Source: Acidobacteriota bacterium
Lineage (GTDB): Bacteria; Acidobacteriota; Terriglobia; Acidiferrales; UBA7541
Length of the DNA stretch: 64,000 nucleotides
NCBI GenBank assembly: GCA_003224085.1
Contig: QHYK01000049.1
Location: forward strand, 62,001-126,000
Direction: 5' to 3'
Shown here in pieces: positions 14,488 to 22,591 of this stretch. Within the stretch, counting starts at the first letter, position 1. Every line of letters starts with the position of its first letter. The notes beneath the pieces are model-generated. The model saw only the letters and a list, made by a program, of their open reading frames with translations, was not told the DNA's origin and made no database searches. The translations under genes were made by a program, and so were the position numbers.

Positions 14488-15228
14488 TCAGTGGTGGCCG
14501 CCAAGGGGGTTGCGCTTCACTCCGTATTCGGCGCCCCATTTGTCGGTCATGCGCGTGCGGATCTCCCAGAGTTCGGAGAAAAACTTTTGCCCCATGCCCT
14601 CTTCCAGGATTTCCACGGGCCGGCCTTTCAGCGATTTGGCGTTAAACCCGATCGTCCGGTGAATCAGCTGCATGTGCTCGTGACGGAATTTCTGAAAGAG
14701 TTCGTCGAATTCCGCCAGCGCTTCAGCCACCACATATGCGTCGCTGTGCGAGTATTCGGTGTCGTAGATCTTCTCGATCGTTAGCCCATGCTTCTTCAGG
14801 TAGTGCGTTTCAAATGAATTCCATAGCGGCTGATGTATTTTGAGCAGCACGCGAAATCCCGGCGATTCCTGGCCGCTTCCGTTGCCAAGGCGCTTGCGAA
14901 TCTCCTGATATTCTTTAGGGGACATCGTTTCCAAAAGCGCGAGTTGCACGTTCATCAGCTTTTGTGCAATGTGCACGCGCCGGAATAGAGTGATCACTCG
15001 GTTGGTGTTTTCCTGCTGAAGGTATTCGTCAATGTCCAGCAACGTGTAGGCAATCAGTTTCATCCACAATTCCTCGACCTGATGCACGATCTGGAATTGG
15101 AGTTCGTCCTTGTTGCAGAACTCATGGAATTTGCCCTGGCAGGAAAGGAGCGTCTTGGTGTTCAGGTATAGTTCGTAGTCGAGCGTGCCTTCGCCGCCCA
15201 TCAACTCGTAAAAATGTTCCCGATTCAC
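14488..15228 (-). CDS. Tryptophan 2,3-dioxygenase-like heme protein
   Basis: The 246-residue helical protein resembles tryptophan 2,3-dioxygenase: DELQFQIVHQVEELWMKLI (about residues 40-58), KRLGNGSGQESPGFR (about 112-126) and FRHEHMQLIHRTIG (about 180-194), where the heme-ligand His is expected. The FFSELWEIRTRM end also fits. The glycine-rich substrate loop (GTGG) usually found after the IG motif is replaced by NAKSLKGRPVEI, so activity on tryptophan is uncertain. No other kynurenine-pathway gene is near. The start is a GTG with GGGAGG upstream. Confidence 0.75.
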   Translation of the reverse strand: MNREHFYELMGGEGTLDYELYLNTKTLLSCQGKFHEFCNKDELQFQIVHQVEELWMKLIAYTLLDIDEYLQQENTNRVITLFRRVHIAQKLMNVQLALLETMSPKEYQEIRKRLGNGSGQESPGFRVLLKIHQPLWNSFETHYLKKHGLTIEKIYDTEYSHSDAYVVAEALAEFDELFQKFRHEHMQLIHRTIGFNAKSLKGRPVEILEEGMGQKFFSELWEIRTRMTDKWGAEYGVKRNPLGGHH

Positions 15229-15399
15229 GGTACCTCCCTGGAGGAAGTGGAAGAGTCAAAGAGTTCAAGAATCCAAGAAAACAGGGAGCCGGGCGCTTGG
15301 ACCTTCCACTTTTCAACCGCCGTTAACTGCCGGCGACATGGCCGTGGGGAATTTTATCCGGAAGGGGGTCCAGGAGTCGAAGAGTTCAAGACGGAATCG

Positions 15400-16422
15400 T
15401 TAACGTTCGGAACTTCCGGAGGCGCGTGGGGATTCGGCGGAATCACCTGTTTCTTTGCGGTGGCTTTTGACTTCGCGCAGCGCGTAAATCGGCTTGTTCT
15501 GCGATTCGTAATAGGTTCGCGAGCTGATTTCTCCCAGTAATCCCAGGGACACGAGCTGCACGCCGCTGAGGAACAATACAACAGCGAGCAGCATCAGCGG
15601 TCCGTGTTCCGCGATCGTGTCGGTGTGATGCAACATCTTGTCAATTCCAAGATAAGCCGCGATCAGCACCCCGGCGGAGGCGCCGCCCATGCCCAACAGG
15701 CCGAAAAACTGCAGCGGGCGCGTGGAATAATCCAGCAAGAATTTCACGATCATCAAGTCCAGGAACACGCGGATGGTACGGCCGATTCCGTAATTGGACT
15801 TTCCATTCTTGCGGTGGGGGTTTTCGATCGGCACTTCGGCGATTTTCGCGCCGCTGGAACTGGCAAGAGCGGGAATGAAGCGGTGCAGTTCGCCGTAGAG
15901 CTGAATTTCCTGGATAATCTCGCGGCGGTAGGCCTTGAAAGTCGTCCCGAAGTCGTGCAGGTCGATTCCCGAAAGCTTGGCCATCATCCAATTGGCGACG
16001 CGGCTGGGAAGCTGGCGGGTCAGCCAGGCGTCGTTGCGCTGGTAGCGCCAGCCGCTGACGAGGTCGTAGCCTTCCTCGAGCTTTTCGACGAAGCGCGGAA
16101 TCTCTCCCGGATCGTGCTGTAAGTCGCCGTCCATCGAGATGATGACTTCGCCGCGCGCGAAATCAAATCCTGCCTTGAGGGCAGCGGTCTGGCCGAAATT
16201 GCGGCGCAGACGCACGATGTTGACGCGGCGGTCATGCTCGTAGATGTCGGAAAGCACCTTGAAGGTGTTGTCCTTGCTTCCGTCGTCCACAAACACCAGC
16301 TCATAGTGCTCGCCAATTCCGTCCATCACTTCGGTCAGCTTCATGTACAAGGGCGGGATGTTTTCCTGTTCGTTAAAGAAAGGAACGACAATCGAGAATT
16401 GGATGGGCGAATCGCTTCTCAT
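15400..16422 (-). CDS. GtrB/ArnC-like family 2 glycosyltransferase with two membrane segments
   Basis: The 340-residue protein has a GT2 domain: FSIVVPFFNEQENIPPLY, VFVDDGSKDNT and ISMDGDLQHDP (the metal-binding DxD-like region), and a QLPSRVANWMMAKLSG and GTTFKAYRRE segment. Two C-terminal transmembrane segments follow (FFGLLGMGGASAGVLIAAYL, LMLLAVVLFLSGVQLVSLGLL). This layout is that of polyisoprenyl-phosphate sugar transferases that load sugars for lipid A or wall modification. It ends 27 bases from the start of nothing else; it follows the HpnK-like gene closely (27-base gap) on the same strand, so the two probably act together. Confidence 0.88.
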   Translation of the reverse strand: MRSDSPIQFSIVVPFFNEQENIPPLYMKLTEVMDGIGEHYELVFVDDGSKDNTFKVLSDIYEHDRRVNIVRLRRNFGQTAALKAGFDFARGEVIISMDGDLQHDPGEIPRFVEKLEEGYDLVSGWRYQRNDAWLTRQLPSRVANWMMAKLSGIDLHDFGTTFKAYRREIIQEIQLYGELHRFIPALASSSGAKIAEVPIENPHRKNGKSNYGIGRTIRVFLDLMIVKFLLDYSTRPLQFFGLLGMGGASAGVLIAAYLGIDKMLHHTDTIAEHGPLMLLAVVLFLSGVQLVSLGLLGEISSRTYYESQNKPIYALREVKSHRKETGDSAESPRASGSSER

Positions 16423-16449
16423 TCTGATTTATTGCTACCCGCTGCAAGC

Positions 16450-17337
16450 TTACTGGGTCTGGGTGACGTAGCCATAGTCTATCAGGCGAATCCCCTGGGA
16501 AGCGACAAGATTCCGAACCCGCGGATCAGTAAGTATCTCCAGTTCTTTCTGGCGGGAAGCTTGCAGCCGCGTCGGCGACTTTTGCAGAGCCTTGTCTGCG
16601 TATCCGGGGTGGCACATCAGCTCGGTAGTGCCTTCAGGCAAGTTCATCAGCAAGCGTTCGAGGCCTTCGCGCGTAAGCTCGCCGGTATGAGAAATGCCGC
16701 AGAAGTAGTCAGCGGTGGCAATCCCCGCGCTCGCGGCTTGTGTTCGCGCGTTGCGGGCGAGCAGTTTGAGGCCGCGAGCCTGCACGCCTTGCTTTATCAA
16801 GTTGCCAGGGCGCTGTTTCGCACCAGCAAAGAGAGCGCCGCGCAGCCCGGAATCTTCCAGTGAAACCCGGATCGCATCGATACCGTGTTTTTTTGCTAAG
16901 CGCAGAGCAATCTCAAACAGTCCAGGAAGCATGTGCACGTGTTTATGTCCGTCCAGATGGGTCGGGCGGATGCCGGCGTCACGTACTGTCTGAATCTGGA
17001 TGTCCCATTCTTCCTCGACTTCGTCAAGAACGAGGCGGCGCCGTACCCGTTTGAGGAGCAACTTTTCCGGCCCGCCTGCAAAATGGCCGTCATCGTTCAA
17101 CAGACTTACGACGGTTTCCGGATCCGCGACGGGCGCGCCGTCGCTCAAATTCAAATGTACGCCCACACCAAGGCCGGGCGCTGACTTTGCGGCCTTGACG
17201 GCTTCTGCGAATGCCACGCCATTTGCCAGCAGTGAGCCGCTGGTGACGATTCCGCCTTGAAAAGCTTCCAGGATTCCCCGGTTCACCCCTTCCGTCCAAC
17301 CCAGGTCATCTGCGTTCACAATCAGGTTCTTTACCAC
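16450..17337 (-). CDS. hpnK: YdjC/ChbG-family deacetylase, HpnK-like
   Basis: The 295-residue protein has the YdjC metal-site pattern: LIVNADDLGWTEGVNRGI, then HLDGHKHVHMLPG (about residues 120-132) and MCHPGYAD (about 245). YdjC-like enzymes remove acetyl groups from N-acetylated sugars; HpnK is the hopanoid-linked member, acting on glycosylated bacteriohopanetetrol. Assignment to HpnK rather than to a general sugar deacetylase rests on overall pattern and genome context, and no hpnI or hpnJ is nearby. The GTG at 17337 is preferred over an ATG at 17412 because GGGAGC precedes it and the fold starts there. Confidence 0.75.
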   Translation of the reverse strand: MVKNLIVNADDLGWTEGVNRGILEAFQGGIVTSGSLLANGVAFAEAVKAAKSAPGLGVGVHLNLSDGAPVADPETVVSLLNDDGHFAGGPEKLLLKRVRRRLVLDEVEEEWDIQIQTVRDAGIRPTHLDGHKHVHMLPGLFEIALRLAKKHGIDAIRVSLEDSGLRGALFAGAKQRPGNLIKQGVQARGLKLLARNARTQAASAGIATADYFCGISHTGELTREGLERLLMNLPEGTTELMCHPGYADKALQKSPTRLQASRQKELEILTDPRVRNLVASQGIRLIDYGYVTQTQ

Positions 17338-17458
17338 CTGTCCCGCTCCCGGCGATTTCGCCTGTCCCTTTGTACAGCTATTCGTTTGCGCGTGCAGACA
17401 TTTTGGTACCATTGACCGGGTTGCTCGTCAACTCTAGCATGGCCCCTAAGAGGGACGA

Positions 17459-17803
17459 ATGCCCACAAAAGTAAGCGAAAGCAAACAGGCGCATGGGCAA
17501 TCCACGGAACGGCGCCGCGGCCGGCGCATGAATTCGCGCGTTCCGGTACGGTTGGAATGGGACGACGCTGGCGGAAAGCGGTCGAGCGCAGAAGCCCATA
17601 CGCGAATCATTAATCCTTACGGGTGTATGGTGGTTCTCCCGCATTCCTTGGTTCTCGAGCAACGTGTGGCGCTAACCAATCTGTCTACGCACTCGAGCAA
17701 CGCGGCCATCATCGTATGGAAAGGCCAGTCGCGTCCGGATGGATGGGAATATGGCGTGGAACTGGTCGCTCCGGAAATGGATTTCTGGGGACTCGAACTG
17801 TGA
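17459..17803 (+). CDS. PilZ-like domain protein, first of a coupled pair
   Basis: The 114-residue protein has the RxxxR motif (RMNSR) and then RVPVRLEW, but the second ligand motif is degenerate: NPYGCMVVL replaces NxSxxG. The C-terminus (WEYGVELVAPE) matches the last PilZ strands. c-di-GMP binding is therefore uncertain. Its TGA overlaps the GTG of the next PilZ gene (GTGA), so translation is coupled and the two may form a heterodimer. Confidence 0.7.
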   Translation: MPTKVSESKQAHGQSTERRRGRRMNSRVPVRLEWDDAGGKRSSAEAHTRIINPYGCMVVLPHSLVLEQRVALTNLSTHSSNAAIIVWKGQSRPDGWEYGVELVAPEMDFWGLEL

Positions 17804-18204
17804 AACCGCCGCAACCCGGGGCAAAGCCTGGAATGCACTATGCGAAGCCTGGCCAGACACCGGCCGTGCGCCCCGCTTTGCAACGCCAGCCAACGGCTGA
17901 GGAGAGGCGACGCGCACAACGCGTGCTGCTACGTATACCGGTCCTTGTTCACCTGAAAGACAAGCCCAAACCGATCGAGGGCATGACGCAGACGGTCAAC
18001 GCCACTGGTGGGACGATCATCCTTGCTCAGGGTTTGGCAGCAGGAACAAAATTCACCCTGGAGAATCCGCGGACGCATCAGAAGGTGGAGGTGCATGTCC
18101 AGCGGCCCTCGCAAATCAATCCGGAAGGCTCATTGGTCGCGGTCGAGTTTCTAGCGTCTGCGCCGCAGTTCTGGAATATCTTCTTCCCGACAAACACAAA
18201 TTAG
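17800..18204 (+). CDS. PilZ-like domain protein, second of a coupled pair
   Basis: The 134-residue protein starts with a proline-rich linker, then EERRRAQRVLLRIPVLVHL carrying an RxxxR motif (RVLLR), and VNATGGTIIL where NxSxxG is expected. VAVEFLASAPQFW closes the domain. The GTG start at 17800 overlaps the previous stop by 4 bases; an ATG at 17836 is an alternative. As in its partner, the second ligand motif departs from consensus. Confidence 0.7.
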   Translation: MKPPQPGAKPGMHYAKPGQTPAVRPALQRQPTAEERRRAQRVLLRIPVLVHLKDKPKPIEGMTQTVNATGGTIILAQGLAAGTKFTLENPRTHQKVEVHVQRPSQINPEGSLVAVEFLASAPQFWNIFFPTNTN

Positions 18205-18451
18205 CGCTTCTGAAAAAGTGTTGATGTTAAAGGTAGTTAAAGCCCTTTGTTTTCAACCACTTTTGCAAGTGTTGGTTCTAAAATAAGTTCATAGGTTCAT
18301 AGTGGGTGAGCACAAATTTTTCCATCCAGAATTAGCCTGAATCCGGAAGTTAAGAGCGATTTCTCCCCTCGCCACGGCAAAAGCGCCGTCCTTCCGGTCG
18401 AAATGACCGATTTTTTGCGCCACAAGTCGGACCAAAAATTCAACTTCGCGT

Positions 18452-21400
18452 CTACTGCACGGTGATCGTGATTGCGGGGGAAGTCGATCCCCCGTAGGTC
18501 GAGTCGCCGCTGTAAACGGCGGTGATGGTGTCGTAGTGTGTTCCTCCACCGCCACCGTAGTTACTGCCGCAGCCCGCAGCTAAGCCTGCCACGAGTCCTG
18601 CCAGCAACGCGAGGCCCGCGCAGGCGTACACGCGGCGGTACCTTGCCGGTACGCGCTTGAGACTGAGCAAAAAGAAGATCACAAGCGCAAATGCCAGCGG
18701 GAGTATCCACCTAACCCGGAGCGTGGGGATGCGATTCGGCCCGTATGGCGGCGCGAAGAACGATAAAGTGGTCATGAGCGTGGCCTTGCAGGTTGGCGGC
18801 GTCGCCCCGGAAACGGCGGAACACGTTTGCGCCGTCCCGAGCGCTGTGCTTCCATTCATGAATTGCACGGTCCCGGTCGGGCTGGCGCCTGTGCCGGCGC
18901 CGGCGACCGTCGCGGTCAGCGTAACATTGCCGCCCGAGGAGATGGTCGTGGCTGAACTGAGAACCATGGTCGTAGTGCTCTGGCCGACGGCCAGGGAAAC
19001 GGCGGAGGAAGTCGAAGTAGCGTAGTTTGTGTCTCCACCATAAACGGTCGTGAGGGAGTGAGAGCCGGCGGTGGTGAAAGTGTGCGTCAAGGAAGCGGTG
19101 CCGCTTGCGCCAGCGCTCGATGTAGCGCTCGCCGGAGTGACGGTTGCCGTCCCAATTGAGGTGCCTCCATCGTTGAAGGTCACGGTTCCAGTGGGGCCTT
19201 GGGTGCTGATGGCTTGCGAGCTAATGGCCACCGACAAGGTTACCGCCTGGTTTGTAGGCACGGGGTTGGGACTAGCCGTGAGGGAGGAGGATGTGGTGGC
19301 CGGAGTGACCGTCACCATGTCTGTCGCTGCGCTGCCTGGGGCGCTGTAGCTGATGTCCCCGGAATAGGTTGCGGAAAGCGTGTGTTGCCCGCCCGTTAGT
19401 TGAATTGGCTGGTCTTCGGCGCTGCCCTCGCTATTCACGGCGAAAGTCCCGCCGTCCAGCGGGGCTCCATTGTCCGTTAGTGTGATAGTCCCGGTAGCAT
19501 CCACGGCACAGCCTGCCGTCTGCCCCCCAAGAGCAGGATGGCAATTGCTGGTGGTTCCAGTGCTATTCAGGATGTCCATTCTGAGAATATAGGGCGACCC
19601 ATACGCGAAGTTAGTAGCGTTATCGTTGATTACCTGTCCGATTGAAGTGACAATGCCAATTTGTAGTTTGCTGGTTTCCTTATTCACAACCACGGGAACG
19701 CCCGTGGGGTCGTCGCTCGGAGCAAATGTGCCGTCGCCTTCATAGTGGGTCTTGAGGTTATAACTGCCGCCCGGCAGCGGAAAGGCGGTTGTTGATGGAG
19801 TGGTCAGGGTTGCAGTACCGCCGCTGAGTGTCGCGGCACCGATTCCGCCATTTACTGTCGTCGGAGCCAGGAACGAGACGTCGCCCGTGGGTGTTCCAGT
19901 TGCGGAAGTGACCGTGGCAGAGAGAGTCACCGACTGGCCGTGAGTAATCGTTACCGTGACGGTTCCGCCGTTGACCCTTGTGGCCGTGGTTGTGGCATTA
20001 AAGGCGCCCGCAGCGATTTTCCACGCAGCGGCCAGGTTCGTCACGTTTACCGAGCCCAGTCCCGTAGCCATGTCGTAGCCAGTCGAGGAAGTAAAAGCCG
20101 GTGTCGTACCCGTGACTAACACACCGTTGGTTCCGGTTGTGGCGCTGCTGCAGTTAGTGGAGCCTCCTGCGCAAGGAACCGCATTGGTGTTTTTGGTTGT
20201 GTCGTAAAAGACGCAGGTCGCGGAGCCGGTGAGGGGCATCGTTGTCGAGTTGCAGCTGGAAAAGGTCTCCGATTTTGCGATGGTGTAAAGGACGGGATTT
20301 GCATTCCCTTGCCGCCCGTTCTGCTGCTGATTGATAAGGGCCATGATACCTGCGAAGGCGGGGGAGGACGCTGAGGTGCCTCCTGCGCCCAAAAAGCTGA
20401 AGCCATTCGGCCCTGGCGCGCACGAAGGCGGGCTTCCCGCTGAGATCGCGTCCGCCTCGCAAATTAGATAGAAACTCTTGCTCTGCGGACCGTCGCTCGC
20501 AAAAAGGGAAACGTCTGGTAAATCGCGGTGGCTGTCGGCTGGTGTCAGGCCACTCTGCCAAGAGGGCTTCGCGTAAAGAGAACTTGGTCCACCGCTGCCG
20601 GCCGAGATGCCGTTTGCCGTGGTGCAGACAGTATTTAGATTCGAGCTTGTAGCTGTCGCCGCACAGGAATTATTCCACGGGATCTCATGAATGTAGCCCA
20701 GCGCCGATTCCCGAGTTCCCGTCGCATTTGTCGGGCTCCAGAATGTTGTTTGCGTGCCCGCGTCGTCAAAATCAGTTCCACCCACGGCGACGTTAAACGG
20801 CGTGGAAGCGGTTCCGCTCACGGCCAGGCCGTTCGAAGCGGTTGTTGCCGTCGTAAAGTTATCACAGCCTGCCGACCCGTTGTCGCCCGTAGAAACCATG
20901 ACGGTGATGCCCTGGGCCGCCGCCTGTTCCCATAGGAGGTTTTGGAACGGGTTGCTTGTTCCGAGCGCGGCCTCGCAGGCTCCAAAACTCTCGCTCATTA
21001 CATCCGCCATGTTGTTGTCTACAATGTAGAGCGCGGAGAGATCAACTCCCTCAGCAGTTAGCGTTGGTTCTGAAACCACCAGCTTTATGATCGCTCCGGG
21101 AGCGACCATTCCGGCGGTTTCCACATCTAAATCGGCTTCGCCCTCGTCTCCTGTGGGACCTGAGATCCCCGGATCTGGTCCGTCCACAATGATGTTCGCC
21201 GAAGTGAAATTTGCGGACAGGCCAAACAAGCTTCGGAAATCCGAAACATCCGTCGGGTTTATGTTGGAATCAGCGACAATCGCAAGGGTTACGCCCGTGC
21301 CGTCGACCGTCGTTGTGGGCGGCAAATTGTAAATCTTGGCGAAATCCGCGGGACCGACGATATAGTCGCCCGACGAAGTCGTGAACTGAGGTTTCACGAT

Positions 21401-22117
21401 GCCGTCCTTTGTCTTTATGAAAGTTCCGGCGTCACGCTTCATGGACTTCTTGCGGAAATTGTGGAGCGAAACGATTCCCGCAACCACCGGTGATAAGGCG
21501 GCGGGTATTTGGGGATCAGCCGAATTCGCTTGCTTCCTCTCGCCGTTGACCAGGTAGCCGTGTATCTCGGTGTGAAACGCATTCCGCACTTGGCCAACGT
21601 TTCCGGAGAACTCAATCGTCGTGCGGCCGTTGCTCACTTTGATTCCATGGAACCCTTGCCGGGTGAGCCAGTCGGTGATCGTCTGAATATCGGTGTCCGC
21701 CGGCCCAAACTGGGCGCCGAATTGCTGCGGCGTTAGCCATTTATGATAGTTGGGCGAATCCTTGCTCAATTGCTCATCCATCAGTTTCGTGAGGGCAGCT
21801 TGTTGCTCGGAGCTTCGCTGCAATAACAACAACATGCGGTTCATCGGCGTGGAATCAGACACGGCGCCTTGGTCGAATTCGGGGCGGGCGAGTGGATGGA
21901 CGTTGCCCTTCAGGCGCGCGAGTTGCGTTTCGTCGATGGTCTGCGTGATGCGCGCGGGAACCGCCGATGCCTGCGACAGCGCGGACTGACTTGCGGACGC
22001 GGATTCGCCGGCTGCGGCTTGCGCGTTCGATTGCGCGGCCACCTGCGGAGCGGCGATCAACAGCGACATCGAAGAAAACAGAAGTCCAGTGCGAACGAGC
22101 AAGGATCGGAGTTTCAT
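18452..22117 (-). CDS. Pro-kumamolisin (S53) secreted protease with Ig-like repeats
   Basis: This 1221-residue protein is a sedolisin-type acid serine-carboxyl peptidase. A signal peptide (AAPQVAAQ) is followed by the pro-domain (LPQF-like: HKWLTPQQFGAQFGPADTDIQ). The catalytic domain shows the E-x-x-x-D pair in GEADLDVETAGMVAPGA and the nucleophile in GGTSASSPAFAGIMALI. The C-terminal third has bacterial Ig-like repeats (VTLSATV, GTPTGDVSF, TYSGDISYSAPGS). Near the end a hydrophobic segment and a cysteine after AGLAAGCGS interrupt the last repeat. Such enzymes degrade protein at low pH outside the cell, in keeping with an acid-soil bacterium. Confidence 0.93.
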   Translation of the reverse strand: MKLRSLLVRTGLLFSSMSLLIAAPQVAAQSNAQAAAGESASASQSALSQASAVPARITQTIDETQLARLKGNVHPLARPEFDQGAVSDSTPMNRMLLLLQRSSEQQAALTKLMDEQLSKDSPNYHKWLTPQQFGAQFGPADTDIQTITDWLTRQGFHGIKVSNGRTTIEFSGNVGQVRNAFHTEIHGYLVNGERKQANSADPQIPAALSPVVAGIVSLHNFRKKSMKRDAGTFIKTKDGIVKPQFTTSSGDYIVGPADFAKIYNLPPTTTVDGTGVTLAIVADSNINPTDVSDFRSLFGLSANFTSANIIVDGPDPGISGPTGDEGEADLDVETAGMVAPGAIIKLVVSEPTLTAEGVDLSALYIVDNNMADVMSESFGACEAALGTSNPFQNLLWEQAAAQGITVMVSTGDNGSAGCDNFTTATTASNGLAVSGTASTPFNVAVGGTDFDDAGTQTTFWSPTNATGTRESALGYIHEIPWNNSCAATATSSNLNTVCTTANGISAGSGGPSSLYAKPSWQSGLTPADSHRDLPDVSLFASDGPQSKSFYLICEADAISAGSPPSCAPGPNGFSFLGAGGTSASSPAFAGIMALINQQQNGRQGNANPVLYTIAKSETFSSCNSTTMPLTGSATCVFYDTTKNTNAVPCAGGSTNCSSATTGTNGVLVTGTTPAFTSSTGYDMATGLGSVNVTNLAAAWKIAAGAFNATTTATRVNGGTVTVTITHGQSVTLSATVTSATGTPTGDVSFLAPTTVNGGIGAATLSGGTATLTTPSTTAFPLPGGSYNLKTHYEGDGTFAPSDDPTGVPVVVNKETSKLQIGIVTSIGQVINDNATNFAYGSPYILRMDILNSTGTTSNCHPALGGQTAGCAVDATGTITLTDNGAPLDGGTFAVNSEGSAEDQPIQLTGGQHTLSATYSGDISYSAPGSAATDMVTVTPATTSSSLTASPNPVPTNQAVTLSVAISSQAISTQGPTGTVTFNDGGTSIGTATVTPASATSSAGASGTASLTHTFTTAGSHSLTTVYGGDTNYATSTSSAVSLAVGQSTTTMVLSSATTISSGGNVTLTATVAGAGTGASPTGTVQFMNGSTALGTAQTCSAVSGATPPTCKATLMTTLSFFAPPYGPNRIPTLRVRWILPLAFALVIFFLLSLKRVPARYRRVYACAGLALLAGLVAGLAAGCGSNYGGGGGTHYDTITAVYSGDSTYGGSTSPAITITVQ

Positions 22118-22591
22118 TGTCTACCCACGCAGTAGATTTGAAGTTGACCGCAGCAAAACGCTTCCGGCGGGAGAGCGGCCGCGCTCACAGGGCATGATGT
22201 TTTGCGAGGCGACATTTCGCGAACTGGGAAGCGCGACGGAAACGGCTCACCGTATTGCACCAAAAGCGTATCACACTTCACCGGAGCACTCCCTAGTAGT
22301 TCAGGATTTAGAATTGCTTAATTGGCCAGCACGCGATTGAGTTGAGTCCGCTCGCCCGGCGGCGTCATGCCGATTCCGTCATGCTAACTCCGATGCGGTT
22401 CGCGCTATTGCGGATGCTTCCGGAGTTTATAAAATGACGACGCTGGTTCGACGGAACGCCGTCATCGGCGTTGACCACACAAACGCGTTACCAAAGCCTG
22501 TTTTGATGTTCGCTTATTCCCACAGTCTTGTGAAAAGTTGTTCGGGTGCAGCATAAATGGCAAGCGAGGGTGCGCGCTGCTTGCGCCGGCT
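22118..22591. other. Intergenic region, 474 bases
   Basis: No gene is supported here. It should hold the minus-strand promoter of the S53 protease. One small stem AACGCC/GGCGTT (22455-22460 with 22467-22472) was seen; no U-tract follows. Confidence 0.5.
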
